Source: Lachnospiraceae bacterium UBA1818 (GTDB taxonomy: Bacteria > Bacillota > Clostridia > Lachnospirales > Lachnospiraceae). From it: a stretch of DNA of 64,000 nt. Shown piece by piece: positions 1 to 8,600 of the stretch (positions within the stretch are counted from its first letter, which is position 1; every line of letters starts with the position of its first letter). Both the position numbers and the translations under genes were made by a program. The notes beneath the pieces are model-generated. The model saw only the letters and a list, made by a program, of their open reading frames with translations, had not been told where the DNA came from and ran no database searches. The DNA is taken from NCBI GenBank assembly GCA_904419285.1, contig CAJFQZ010000008.1:86253-150252 (forward strand), read 5' to 3'.

Positions 1-513
1 GAGATAATGATACCCCTTGATATGAGCCGGAATGCCGATCTCGTGCAGCATATTTGTGACACGGTTTTCGAGATTCTCTCCGTTGACCGCATTTTCTGAT
101 TTTATATCTTCATTTTTCTTATCGTTATTACGGAACATTTTTCTGACGGATTTTATCCTGTTCAGCAGCATTTCGTTGTTGAACGGCTTCATGATATAGT
201 AGTTCGCGCCTTTGTTAAAGGCATCTTCTGTAATCCTTTCCTGTCCCACCGCTGTGACTACGATAAAATATGGCCGTTTGCTGACATTTTTGTCCTGACT
301 GACCTGTTCCATTACTGTCAATCCGTCCATTTTCGGCATTATCAGATCGAGAAGAACAACGTCCGGTTTTTTGTCTTTGATGATCTGACACATCTCCTCG
401 CCATTTTTCGCTTTTCCCACCAGGTTCAATTCTTTATCCATGCCGATAACAGTCTCCAGCATATCGAGAATTCTCTGGTTATCATCAGCGATGGCAACAT
501 TCAAATGCTCCAT
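1..513 (-). CDS. spo0A: Stage 0 sporulation response regulator Spo0A (C-terminus cut by window edge)
   Basis: Master regulator of sporulation; phosphorylated through the phosphorelay, it binds 0A boxes. The first 171 codons are present. A receiver domain covers about residues 1-125, with the acidic pocket IADD at 8-11, phospho-acceptor Asp56 in LLDLIMPKMDG, and a conserved TAVGQ and KPF (Lys near 110). The last visible residues, HIKGYHYL, begin the Spo0A DNA-binding domain, which separates it from other response regulators. The ATG at 513 has AAAGGAGA upstream. The gene follows spoIVB, the usual Firmicute order. Two exact 0A boxes lie upstream, suggesting autoregulation (inference). Confidence 0.96.
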   Translation of the reverse strand, partial: MEHLNVAIADDNQRILDMLETVIGMDKELNLVGKAKNGEEMCQIIKDKKPDVVLLDLIMPKMDGLTVMEQVSQDKNVSKRPYFIVVTAVGQERITEDAFNKGANYYIMKPFNNEMLLNRIKSVRKMFRNNDKKNEDIKSENAVNGENLENRVTNMLHEIGIPAHIKGYHYL

Positions 514-567
514 TCTCTTCTCTCCTTTAGAAATTTTGAGAACCAGCTTTGAAAACGCCACTTGCTT

Positions 568-596
568 ATTATATCCAGCCGTATTTGCGGAATCAA
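568..596 (-). promoter_or_regulatory. Sigma-A-type promoter of spo0A
   Basis: On the minus strand TTGATT (591-596) and TATAAT (568-573) are separated by 17 bases, and spo0A starts about 55 bases downstream. The spoIVB-spo0A gap is otherwise AT-rich and non-coding. Confidence 0.7.
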
Positions 597-615
597 GGAG
601 ATTTTGTAGCTCTAA

Positions 616-634
616 TTCGACATAAAATTCGACA
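616..634 (-). promoter_or_regulatory. Two Spo0A boxes (TGTCGAA) upstream of spo0A
   Basis: Minus strand reads TGTCGAA at 628-634 and again at 616-622, a 12-base period. Both match the established 0A-box consensus exactly. They sit 20-40 bases upstream of the -35 element, consistent with Spo0A~P control of its own gene (inference). Confidence 0.65.
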
Positions 635-641
635 AATCAGT

Positions 642-1724
642 CTATTCCACCTGGTTCAGCATATTTTCTATAAAGATCCCATACCCCTTTGTCGAATCCT
701 GAACAAACACATGTGTGACTGCCCCGATCAGCTTTCCGTTCTGGATGATCGGACTCCCGCTCATCCCCTGGATGATCCCGCCCGTTTTTTCAAGGAGCTC
801 CGGGTCCGTCACCTGGATGACCAGTCCCTTATTGATCTCGTTTCCCGATGTGTCGATATCTGTCACCTGGATTTTATAGTCCCTCACCTCGTTATCGACA
901 AAACAGCGCATGAGCGCATCTCCTGTCACAATTTCGGCTGTGGAAGCAGTCTCAATGGGGATTTGTTCCTCAAACAGCTCGTCGATCCGGTCCACGGTTC
1001 CGTAGATTCCCGCCTCCGTATTCTTGTCGATTGTGCCCAGGATGTTGTAATTATTATAGACAATGATCCCCTCCATCGTCCCCGGACTTCCGTCGGCGCC
1101 TTTTATGACGTCCTGTATGCTCGTCTTATACAGTGTGCCGTCGGAAATGGTCATAAGGACATTGGTGTCCGTGTCGTGGATCCCGTGCCCGAGGGCGCCG
1201 AACCTGCTCTGCTCCGTCAGGAATGTGACCGTCCCGAGGCCCTGCACATTGTCCCGCACCCAGATCCCCAGCTTATAATCATCGGGCGCGCATTCCACAG
1301 GCCGGATCCGGACGTCCATGGTCTCCCCGCTCCGCCGAAGCGTCAGCACCACGCTGTCCCTGTCAAGATCATCCACCGCCTCGAGAAGTTCTGATTTTCC
1401 GGAGATCTCCTTCTCATTGACCGCCGTGATATAATCTCCGGTCCGGACAATCCCCGCGGCCGGCTCGTGCTCTTCGCCGTCCACGCCTTCCAGGCTCTCC
1501 GTGCTCAGGACCATAACTCCGTCAGTCTCCATATAGATTCCGACAGGCATCCCTCCCAGGAGCACCGTCCTGTTCCCGGATCCGCCTGCGCTGGCCTCGG
1601 CCTGCTGAAGCCTGTTTTCAGGTTCCAGGAACCAGGCGCACAGAAGCACGGCACACAACAGGGCTGCCGCGAGGAACAGTGCCGTGAGATAACGCTTTCC
1701 TTTTTGTTCCCGGTCGCTTGACAT
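642..1724 (-). CDS. spoIVB: SpoIVB serine peptidase (S55), sporulation signalling protease
   Basis: In the family this forespore-made protease is secreted into the intermembrane space and triggers SpoIVFA/BofA cleavage, and so pro-sigma-K activation. The 360-residue product has an N-terminal membrane anchor (about 13-35), a PDZ domain (about 65-145) and a C-terminal S55 domain with GHGIHDTD and the nucleophile motif GMSGSPI. The ATG at 1724 has AAAGGAAG eight bases upstream. An in-frame ATG at 1826 would read back through the upstream terminator, so it is rejected. The gene lies between recN and spo0A as in Bacillus and Clostridium. Confidence 0.95.
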   Translation of the reverse strand: MSSDREQKGKRYLTALFLAAALLCAVLLCAWFLEPENRLQQAEASAGGSGNRTVLLGGMPVGIYMETDGVMVLSTESLEGVDGEEHEPAAGIVRTGDYITAVNEKEISGKSELLEAVDDLDRDSVVLTLRRSGETMDVRIRPVECAPDDYKLGIWVRDNVQGLGTVTFLTEQSRFGALGHGIHDTDTNVLMTISDGTLYKTSIQDVIKGADGSPGTMEGIIVYNNYNILGTIDKNTEAGIYGTVDRIDELFEEQIPIETASTAEIVTGDALMRCFVDNEVRDYKIQVTDIDTSGNEINKGLVIQVTDPELLEKTGGIIQGMSGSPIIQNGKLIGAVTHVFVQDSTKGYGIFIENMLNQVE

Positions 1725-1741
1725 AGATTCACTTCCTTTCA

Positions 1742-1776
1742 CACATAAAAAGAAAACGGATACATCGCTGTATCCG
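1742..1776 (-). terminator. Intrinsic terminator after recN
   Basis: An 8-bp stem CGGATACA/TGTATCCG (1757-1764 and 1769-1776) with a 4-base loop is followed on the minus strand by TTTTCTTTTT. It ends the long nusB-recN operon. Confidence 0.85.
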
Positions 1777-1780
1777 CTCT

Positions 1781-1805
1781 TAGTATGTGTGCCTTCCGTA
1801 GATTT
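1781..1805 (-). promoter_or_regulatory. Candidate sigma-G promoter of spoIVB
   Basis: Minus strand carries CATACTA (1781-1787), identical to the sigma-G -10 consensus, 57 bases before the spoIVB start. The -35 side is weak: TGAAAT is present but the spacer is short. Sigma-G control of spoIVB is established in Bacillus subtilis. The predicted transcription start falls inside the recN terminator stem. Confidence 0.42.
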
Positions 1806-1815
1806 CACACTGGTA

Positions 1816-3492
1816 TTATGTTTCACGCTTTGCCAATTCTTTCATCTCGCCTGCGCTCTCCAGGATCCTGTCGGTCACGTTGGCTCCTCCCAGCATCCTT
1901 GCCAGTTCCCGCACCGACGCCTCTTCATCAAGGAGTGTGATATCTGTCTTCACGGACTTTCCGTCGGTCTCCTTCTCGATCAGGAAATGACTGTCCGCCG
2001 CTGCCGCGATCTGGGGCAGGTGGGTGATGCAGATGACCTGACGGCTCTTTCCGATCAGCCTCAGCTTCTCCCCGACCTTTCCTGCAGTGATCCCTGAGAT
2101 TCCTGTGTCGATCTCGTCAAAGATCAGAGTCGGCGTATCCTCCTCGTCGGCGAGGACGGTCTTGACCGCCAGCATGACGCGGGACAGCTCGCCGCCTGAT
2201 GCCACGCTGCCCAGCGGCTTCATCGGTTCGCCCGGATTCGCCGAGAAGTAGAATTCTGCATCATCCTTTCCGTTTGCGCTGTAATGTCCGGCGTCAGAGA
2301 TCCGGATCTCCAGGCGCGCGTCAAGAAAATTCAGTTCGGTCATCTGCTTCTGTATCTCGGCTGCGAACACCTCTGCAGCCTCTTCTCTCACTCTGTGAAG
2401 CTTCTCTGCCGTCTCCTCGACCTTTTGCAGCGCTTCCTCTATCCTGCTGTCAAGCTCCCGCATAAATGCATCATAATCTTCAAGTTCTGATAGTCTCTGC
2501 TGTTTTTCTTCACAATATGCCTGGATCTCGGAAATTGTCTTTCCATATTTTGCCTTTAAATGATTGATCAGGTTCAGCCGGTCTTCTGTATCGCGGAACT
2601 CTTCCTCCGAGAATTCAAAACTTTTGGCATACTCGGACAGTTCCCGGTTAAAATCATTGAGCAGGCTGTCAATCTCCACAAGCTGATCATAAAGACGGCT
2701 CCCCGCGTCGTCAAACTCTGCGGCATCCTGCATGGAACGGATCGCCCTGCTCAGGAAATCGCTGGCGCTGCCTCCTGCGTCTTCCCCGGTGTACTGATAG
2801 GTCTCCGCCACGGATTCCGTCACTTTCCTGCTTTCGGTCATCCTCCGGTACAGCTCTTCCAGCTCTTCATCCTCTCCCGGGACAAGTTCTGCCTCCAGGA
2901 TCTCCTTCACCTCAAACTCCGCCAGGGCAGCTTCCTTCCTTCTGCTCTCGTCATCCAGGGCGGAACCTTCCTTTTTCCTGCAGAGCTCCTGATATGCACG
3001 GAACTTCTCCGCCATCTCTTTTCTGAGCGGAGCAGTCTCTTCCTTCACGTACAGGTCAAGGAGCGCCAGATGATTCTTCCGGTGCAGGAGCGTCTGATTC
3101 TCATGCTGTCCGTGGATATCGATCAGCATGCCGGCCGCATCCCTGAGCACCCGTGCGCTCACGGTCTCTCCGTTGATCCTGCTGACGCTCCGTCCCTCCA
3201 TGAGACGCCTGCTCAGCGTAAGGCACCCGTCTTCCGGAAAAAGATCCAGCTGTTCAAGCTGGCGTCTGATCCTCTCATCCTCAATAGTAAATGTCAGTTC
3301 CACAAGCCCGCTCTTCGCTCCGCTCCGGAGCATGTCCGCACTGTACTTTCCTCCCAGCGCGAGATTGACAGAGCCGAGCAGCAGTGATTTTCCCGCGCCG
3401 GTCTCTCCGGTCAGTATGTTCAGCCCCGGACCGAATTCTACTTCCGTCTCATCGATCAGAGCCAGATTTTTCACAAACAGATTCTGCAACAT
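1816..3492 (-). CDS. recN: DNA repair protein RecN
   Basis: SMC-like ATPase that gathers DNA ends in double-strand break repair. The 558 residues begin with an N-terminal head (Walker A GETGAGKS near 30-37), run through a long central coiled coil (about 155-370), and end in a C-terminal head with SGGELSR, Walker B TLIFDEIDTGI and ITHLPQIA. Length matches the family. It starts nine bases after argR, and its ribosome-binding region overlaps the argR stop. It is the last gene of the housekeeping operon before a terminator. Confidence 0.97.
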   Translation of the reverse strand: MLQNLFVKNLALIDETEVEFGPGLNILTGETGAGKSLLLGSVNLALGGKYSADMLRSGAKSGLVELTFTIEDERIRRQLEQLDLFPEDGCLTLSRRLMEGRSVSRINGETVSARVLRDAAGMLIDIHGQHENQTLLHRKNHLALLDLYVKEETAPLRKEMAEKFRAYQELCRKKEGSALDDESRRKEAALAEFEVKEILEAELVPGEDEELEELYRRMTESRKVTESVAETYQYTGEDAGGSASDFLSRAIRSMQDAAEFDDAGSRLYDQLVEIDSLLNDFNRELSEYAKSFEFSEEEFRDTEDRLNLINHLKAKYGKTISEIQAYCEEKQQRLSELEDYDAFMRELDSRIEEALQKVEETAEKLHRVREEAAEVFAAEIQKQMTELNFLDARLEIRISDAGHYSANGKDDAEFYFSANPGEPMKPLGSVASGGELSRVMLAVKTVLADEEDTPTLIFDEIDTGISGITAGKVGEKLRLIGKSRQVICITHLPQIAAAADSHFLIEKETDGKSVKTDITLLDEEASVRELARMLGGANVTDRILESAGEMKELAKRET

Positions 3493-3501
3493 ATCCGATA
3501 C

Positions 3502-3954
3502 CTACAATCCTTTTGACACAATCCTTCTTATCTTCTCCATCACGGCTGTCGTATCCTCCACCGTGCGGATCGCGCACATGATGGTGTCATCCCCCGCGAT
3601 ACACCCCACGACCTCATTCCACTTCATGGCGTCCAAAGCGGCGGCGACCGCCATCGCCATGCCGGACACCGTCTTGATCACCAGGATATTCTGCGCCATA
3701 TCCATGGAGACATAACCGTCCTTCAGCACCCGGATATACTTTTCGCTCATCCCCTCCTCCGGTCTGTGGACGATATACTTCTGTTTTCCTCCTACGGAGA
3801 CTTTGGTGAGTTTCAGATCACGGATATCCCTCGACACCGTTGCCTGCGTCACCTTGAATCCGGCATTATTAAGATATTCAGCCAGTTCTTCCTGTGTCTC
3901 GATATCGTACTGACTGATAAGTTCAATGATTTTTGCATGACGACTGACTTTCAT
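3502..3954 (-). CDS. argR: Arginine repressor ArgR
   Basis: Arginine-dependent repressor or activator of arginine metabolism, hexameric in known members. The 150 residues show an N-terminal winged helix (VTQATVSRDIRDLKL near 34-48) and a C-terminal arginine-binding/oligomerisation domain with the family GDDT motif. It sits between nadK and recN in the common Firmicute order, four bases after nadK. No arginine genes are in the window, so its regulon lies elsewhere. Confidence 0.95.
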   Translation of the reverse strand: MKVSRHAKIIELISQYDIETQEELAEYLNNAGFKVTQATVSRDIRDLKLTKVSVGGKQKYIVHRPEEGMSEKYIRVLKDGYVSMDMAQNILVIKTVSGMAMAVAAALDAMKWNEVVGCIAGDDTIMCAIRTVEDTTAVMEKIRRIVSKGL

Positions 3955-3958
3955 TTTC

Positions 3959-4792
3959 TTAATTTCCTTTCATCTTTCTGCGCATGGTCTTCATAAAGCT
4001 CTCCCGGCTCAGCTTCACCAGCCGTGCCGTCTCCTGTGCCCTGCGGATGACGACCCTGTCTCCGGTCACAAGAGTGGTCTGCTCTGCCCCGTCGTAGCAG
4101 ACGGCCACCTGCTCCGTCCTGCCGTATCTGCCCTCGCAGATCTCCACCTCGATGACGTCGTCGGATGAGAGGACCACACTGCTCGTGTTCAGCGCGTGGG
4201 AACAGATCGGCGTGATCACGATCATGCTCGCCGTAGGCTCCACCACCGGTCCACCCGCCGACAGATTGTATCCCGTGCTCCCCGTCGGTGTGGATAGGAT
4301 GACGCCGTCCGCAAGATAGGTGTTCAGAAGCGTGCCGTTCACATACAGGTTGAACTGCACGATGCGTATCTTTCCCTCTCTTGCGAGAACAATGTCATTG
4401 ACTGCGAGATCTCTCCTTCCGTCCGCGGTCGTTCCCTCGAGCATCATACGCTCCTCGATGTCAAAGTCTCCACGGAAGAGCCTGTCCAGCGCCGGGCGGA
4501 ACTCTTTGAGCTCCACGTCTGTAAGATATCCCAGCGTCCCCAGATTGATCCCCAGAAGGGGCATCGCGCATCCTCCCATATCGCGGACAGCACGGATCAG
4601 CGTCCCGTCCCCGCCGAGGACAAGAGCGCAGTCCGCTTCCTCCGGGACCGTTCCCGGAACAATATGTCCCGCCTCGTCCTTCTGCGAGAGTACAGCCTTC
4701 CTGCCGTTCTCTTCAATGTAGTTCAGGATCTGGTTCGTGACCGCATAGTCAGGATCTTTCAGCTTATTCGTGATAATGTAAAAACAGTCCAT
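3959..4792 (-). CDS. nadK: NAD kinase
   Basis: Phosphorylates NAD to NADP in the cytosol. The 277-residue product has the family signatures GGDGTLIRAV, NDIVLAR and PTGSTGYNLSAGGP. The start chosen is ATG at 4792 (MDCFYIITNK) because AGAGGTG precedes it and overlaps the tlyA stop. The longer reading frame from 4852 lies inside tlyA. The 10-base gap to tlyA suggests translational coupling. Confidence 0.95.
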   Translation of the reverse strand: MDCFYIITNKLKDPDYAVTNQILNYIEENGRKAVLSQKDEAGHIVPGTVPEEADCALVLGGDGTLIRAVRDMGGCAMPLLGINLGTLGYLTDVELKEFRPALDRLFRGDFDIEERMMLEGTTADGRRDLAVNDIVLAREGKIRIVQFNLYVNGTLLNTYLADGVILSTPTGSTGYNLSAGGPVVEPTASMIVITPICSHALNTSSVVLSSDDVIEVEICEGRYGRTEQVAVCYDGAEQTTLVTGDRVVIRRAQETARLVKLSRESFMKTMRRKMKGN

Positions 4793-4802
4793 GTACGCAC
4801 CT

Positions 4803-5609
4803 CTATTTTGCCAGTGTTTCAAACGCTCTGTCAACCACGCTCTCAAGATCAACGCCTTCTGCTCCGGCTTCCCCGGGCGGACATTTCTTCAGGTGGATCA
4901 GATATTCAATATTTCCCTCCGGTCCTCGGATCGGCGAGAAATCAATGGCCAGGACTCTGAAGCCGATGGAGACCGCATAGTCCGCCACCTTTTCGATGAC
5001 TTCATGGTGGGTGCTCTTCTCACGCACCACGCCCTTCTTGCCGACCTTTTCGCGCCCCGCCTCAAACTGGGGTTTGATCAGGGCCACGATCTCCCCGTCC
5101 TCTCTCAGGTAATTGCGGATCGGTTCCAGTACTTTCGTAAGAGAGATAAAGGAGACGTCAATGGAGGAAAAATCGATGGGCTCCCCGAGATCCTCCGGAG
5201 TCACATATCGGATGTTTGTCTTCTCCATGCAGACGACTCTCTCATCCTGGCGCAGCTTCCAGTCCAGCTGTCCTCTTCCCACATCGATGGCAAATACTTT
5301 TCTCGCTCCGTTCTGGAGCATACAGTCCGTGAACCCGCCTGTGGAAGAACCCACATCAGTGCACACCTTATCCCTGACATCCACGTCAAAATTGGCGAGC
5401 GCCTTCTCCAGCTTCAGCCCGCCGCGGCTCACATAGGGCAGTGTGTGTCCGCGCACCTCAATGGACACATCCGGCGGAAATGAAGCTCCTGCCTTATCTT
5501 CCCGCTGTCCGTCCACAAAGACATTTCCGGACATGATCACTGCCTTCGCCTTCTCTCTGGACTCAGCCAGATTCCGTTTTACAAGCATAACATCCAAACG
5601 TTCTTTCAT
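4803..5609 (-). CDS. tlyA: TlyA-family rRNA 2'-O-methyltransferase / hemolysin A family
   Basis: Family members methylate rRNA 2'-O positions; a haemolytic role has also been reported for some. The 268 residues comprise an N-terminal S4 RNA-binding domain (about 3-60) and an FtsJ-type SAM methyltransferase domain with DVGSSTGGFTDC near 85-96 and IDVGRGQLDW. It abuts dxs directly (the dxs stop precedes it with no gap) and its AGGAGA lies in the dxs coding end. The substrate nucleotide cannot be read from sequence. Confidence 0.92.
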   Translation of the reverse strand: MKERLDVMLVKRNLAESREKAKAVIMSGNVFVDGQREDKAGASFPPDVSIEVRGHTLPYVSRGGLKLEKALANFDVDVRDKVCTDVGSSTGGFTDCMLQNGARKVFAIDVGRGQLDWKLRQDERVVCMEKTNIRYVTPEDLGEPIDFSSIDVSFISLTKVLEPIRNYLREDGEIVALIKPQFEAGREKVGKKGVVREKSTHHEVIEKVADYAVSIGFRVLAIDFSPIRGPEGNIEYLIHLKKCPPGEAGAEGVDLESVVDRAFETLAK

Positions 5610-7484
5610 CTATTCTCCTCTCATTGTCAGATAATCTGTAATGACCTGCTTAACAATAGCGTCTCTGTCCAGCCCCACTTCGCGGCGCAGCACTTCCACG
5701 CTTCCGTGCTCCACATAATCATCTGAGATCCCGATACAGCGCACATGGACATCCAGCTTCGCCCGCGTCACATAGTCGAGGACCTGCTCTCCGTATCCGC
5801 CTGTCAGGACATTTTCCTCGATCGTCACAAACAGGCTGTGGTCCTCTGACAGCATTTCCAGCGCCTCTGTGTCCAGCGGCTTGACAAACCTTGCATTGAC
5901 AAGGCTGCAGCTGTAGCCGGTCTTCTTCAGCTCGCTTCGCACACTGTCCGCCAGCTCCGACATATGCCCCACAAAAAAGATGGCGATATCCTCCTCCTCA
6001 TAGAGGATCTCACATTTCCCATACTCGATGGGTGCACGGAAACGGCGCATTCCCTCATATGCCGCCCCCCGCGGGTAGCGCAGGGCGATGGGATACTGGA
6101 AATCCACGGCAAAGCGCACCATATCCGCCATCTCCCAGCGGTTCTTCGGGGACAGGATCGTCATGTTCGGTATCGTAGACAGGAAGGACAGGTCAAACAC
6201 CCCCTGATGGGTCTCCCCGTCGCTGCCGACCAGCCCCGCCCGGTCCACTGCGAGAAAGACCGGAAGGTTCTGGAGACAGACGTCATGGATCGTCTGGTCA
6301 TAGGCTCTCTGCAGGAAGGAGGAATAAACTGCAAATACCGGCTTCATACCGCCTGCCGCAAGGCCCGCCGCAAAAGTCATCGCATGCTCCTCTGCAATGC
6401 CTACATCGAAGAATCGCTGCGGAAACCTGCGGGCGAACCTGGACAGGCCGGTCCCGTCCGCCATCGCCGCAGTGATCGCGACCACCTTCTCATCCTTCTG
6501 TCCGATATCGGTAAGGACCTTGGAAAACACATCCGTATAAGAATCCTTTACATCTTTTGCCTTTGGCTCGCCTGTACTGATCTCAAAGGGACCTGTGCCG
6601 TGGAACCTGGAAGGATTTTCCTCAGCCGGCGGATACCCTTTCCCCTTTTTTGTGATCACATGGACAAGCACCGCGTGGTCCACGCGCTTGGCCTCTCTGA
6701 GTATCTTCACGAGCGCCCGGATATCATGGCCATCCACCGGTCCGAGATAGGTAATGCCCATATCTTCGAAAAACATTCCCGGGACGAACAGCTGCTTGAT
6801 CCCGCTCTTGGTCCTCCGCATCTGGTTCACGATCCGGTCTCCCCGCCCCGGGATCTTCTTAAGGGTGTCCTCCACCCCTCTCTTCAGCTCGGTATATGCC
6901 TGTGCAGTCCGAAGTCCGTTGAGGTAGCGGGACATTCCTCCCACATTCTCTGAGATAGACATATTGTTATCATTGAGTACGATGATGAAATTACTCTTCA
7001 GACGGGACGCATTGTTCAGCGCTTCATACGCCATTCCTCCCGTCAGAGATCCGTCGCCGATGATGGATACCACACTGTGGTCCTGCTTCAGCAGTTCCCG
7101 CGCCGCCACATATCCAAGTCCCGCTGAGATCGAGGTGGAACTGTGGCCTGTGTCAAAGGCGTCGCAGTCGCTCTCTTTCCGCTTCGGGAATCCGCTCATC
7201 CCTCCGTATTTCCGCAGGTCGTCAAACCCTGCCTTCCTTCCGGTCAGCATCTTGTGCGTATAGGACTGGTGTCCTACATCCCAGATCAGCTTGTCCTCGG
7301 GCAGATGAAAACAGAGATGGAGCGCAATAGTAAGCTCGACCACGCCTAAATTGGATGCAAGATGGCCGCCGGTCACGCTGATCTTCTCGATCAGGAACTT
7401 CCGGATCTCTTCCGCCAGCACCGGAAGTTCTTCCGGTTTCAGCTTCTTTACATCATTTGCTTTCTGAATCTTTTCAAGCACCAT
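5610..7484 (-). CDS. dxs: 1-deoxy-D-xylulose-5-phosphate synthase
   Basis: Thiamine-diphosphate enzyme making DXP from pyruvate and glyceraldehyde 3-phosphate, the first step of the MEP isoprenoid pathway. The 624 residues carry HQSYTHKMLTGR, the ThDP/Mg motif GDGSLTGGMAYEALNN, the transketolase central domain (GIAEEHAMTFAAGLA) and a C-terminal domain. It follows ispA by 12 bases, so the first MEP step and a prenyl synthase are co-expressed here. Confidence 0.97.
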   Translation of the reverse strand: MVLEKIQKANDVKKLKPEELPVLAEEIRKFLIEKISVTGGHLASNLGVVELTIALHLCFHLPEDKLIWDVGHQSYTHKMLTGRKAGFDDLRKYGGMSGFPKRKESDCDAFDTGHSSTSISAGLGYVAARELLKQDHSVVSIIGDGSLTGGMAYEALNNASRLKSNFIIVLNDNNMSISENVGGMSRYLNGLRTAQAYTELKRGVEDTLKKIPGRGDRIVNQMRRTKSGIKQLFVPGMFFEDMGITYLGPVDGHDIRALVKILREAKRVDHAVLVHVITKKGKGYPPAEENPSRFHGTGPFEISTGEPKAKDVKDSYTDVFSKVLTDIGQKDEKVVAITAAMADGTGLSRFARRFPQRFFDVGIAEEHAMTFAAGLAAGGMKPVFAVYSSFLQRAYDQTIHDVCLQNLPVFLAVDRAGLVGSDGETHQGVFDLSFLSTIPNMTILSPKNRWEMADMVRFAVDFQYPIALRYPRGAAYEGMRRFRAPIEYGKCEILYEEEDIAIFFVGHMSELADSVRSELKKTGYSCSLVNARFVKPLDTEALEMLSEDHSLFVTIEENVLTGGYGEQVLDYVTRAKLDVHVRCIGISDDYVEHGSVEVLRREVGLDRDAIVKQVITDYLTMRGE

Positions 7485-7496
7485 GAGGCACCCCTC

Positions 7497-8387
7497 CTAT
7501 TTTTCCCTGCTGACAAGCGACCTGAGGAGCTGTGCAAGGAACTCATCCCGCGCCGGGAACTGTCCGAGTTCATCCAGCGCCTCGTCTGTAAGACGCTCCA
7601 CATCCCTGCGGGCTTCCTCGATTCCCTTCCAGGTCACATAAGTCGTCTTCTCATTCTTCTCGTCGCTGTGGACCGGTTTGCCGAGCACTTCCTCCGTGCC
7701 CGTCACATCGAGGATATCGTCCTGGATCTGAAATGCGAGGCCGATCTTCTCTGCGATCCGTTCCATCGCCTTCACCTGTTCCTCGTCTGCACCTGCCAGT
7801 ACCGCTCCGACCATCATGGAGGACTCGATCAGAGCACTTGTCTTGAGGCGGTAGATAAAGTCAAGCATTCTGCCGGACACCTTATGTCCCGACTCCTTCA
7901 CGTCCACCACCTGACCGCCGATCATGCCATAGATTCCCGCCTTATGTGCCAGGATACGGAGTGCTTTCCCGATGCGGGCACAGTCTGCGCCCTCTGCGCC
8001 GAACGCGCTGCATGCCGTCTCAAAGGCATAATTCAGAAGTGCGTCGCCCGCCAGGATGCCCATATCCTCTCCGTAGACGATATGAGTCGTCTTTCTGCCG
8101 CGCCGGTACTCATCGTTATCCATTGCCGGCAGATCGTCGTGGACGAGGGAATAAGTATGGATCATCTCAATGGCTGCAAGGAAGGGCTCGATCGCTCTGT
8201 CCTCTCCTCCGAAGAGGCGGTATGTCTCCAGCATCAGCACAGGGCGGAGACGCTTGCCGCCCGCCATGAGGCTGTACTCCATCGCCTCCATGATGACTTT
8301 CTGGTATCCTTCCTGTTCAGGAAGATACTTTTTCAGGACGTTCTCGATATACTCTTTTTTCTCACGATATATTTCATTAAAATTCAT
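7497..8387 (-). CDS. ispA: Short-chain polyprenyl (farnesyl/geranyl) diphosphate synthase
   Basis: Condenses IPP with allylic diphosphates to give geranyl/farnesyl diphosphate, precursor of undecaprenyl lipid and quinones. The 296 residues show the first aspartate-rich motif DDLPAMDND and the second DDILD, with GGKRLRP upstream. The start is ATG at 8387 (MNFNEIYREK), preceded by GGAGAG and overlapping the xseB end by 11 bases. The in-frame extension to 8510 would lie inside xseB and is rejected. Confidence 0.95.
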   Translation of the reverse strand: MNFNEIYREKKEYIENVLKKYLPEQEGYQKVIMEAMEYSLMAGGKRLRPVLMLETYRLFGGEDRAIEPFLAAIEMIHTYSLVHDDLPAMDNDEYRRGRKTTHIVYGEDMGILAGDALLNYAFETACSAFGAEGADCARIGKALRILAHKAGIYGMIGGQVVDVKESGHKVSGRMLDFIYRLKTSALIESSMMVGAVLAGADEEQVKAMERIAEKIGLAFQIQDDILDVTGTEEVLGKPVHSDEKNEKTTYVTWKGIEEARRDVERLTDEALDELGQFPARDEFLAQLLRSLVSREK

Positions 8388-8589
8388 GGGTCTCTCCATT
8401 CTCATCCAGGACAAGTACTTTCTTCTCCACTTCATCGATCGCTTTGCTGCACTGACCGAGAAGAGCCATTCCGCGGCTGTACAGCTCAAAGGACTTCTCC
8501 AGGGAAACATCTTCTTTCTCCATGTTTTCGATCACTGTCTCGAGCTGCCCGAAGAGCTGCTCCAGACTCTCTTTTTCTTTCTTTTCCAC
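8377..8589 (-). CDS. xseB: Exodeoxyribonuclease VII small subunit
   Basis: Small helical subunit of exonuclease VII, which degrades single-stranded DNA. The 70-residue product has the family pattern LEKSFELYSRGMALLGQC near 29-46. The start is GTG at 8589, six bases after AAGGAGG. It lies 11 bases downstream of xseA and overlaps ispA, the standard xseA-xseB-ispA order. Confidence 0.94.
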   Translation of the reverse strand: MEKKEKESLEQLFGQLETVIENMEKEDVSLEKSFELYSRGMALLGQCSKAIDEVEKKVLVLDENGETHEF

Positions 8590-8600
8590 TCTGTACCTCC

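Noticed and set aside
549-1394. 281-codon plus-strand frame opposite spoIVB
   Set aside because: It is a shadow of a well-supported gene, with no ribosome-binding site or recognisable domain. The same applies to the other long plus-strand frames opposite minus-strand genes, such as 7362-8657 and 40449-42929.
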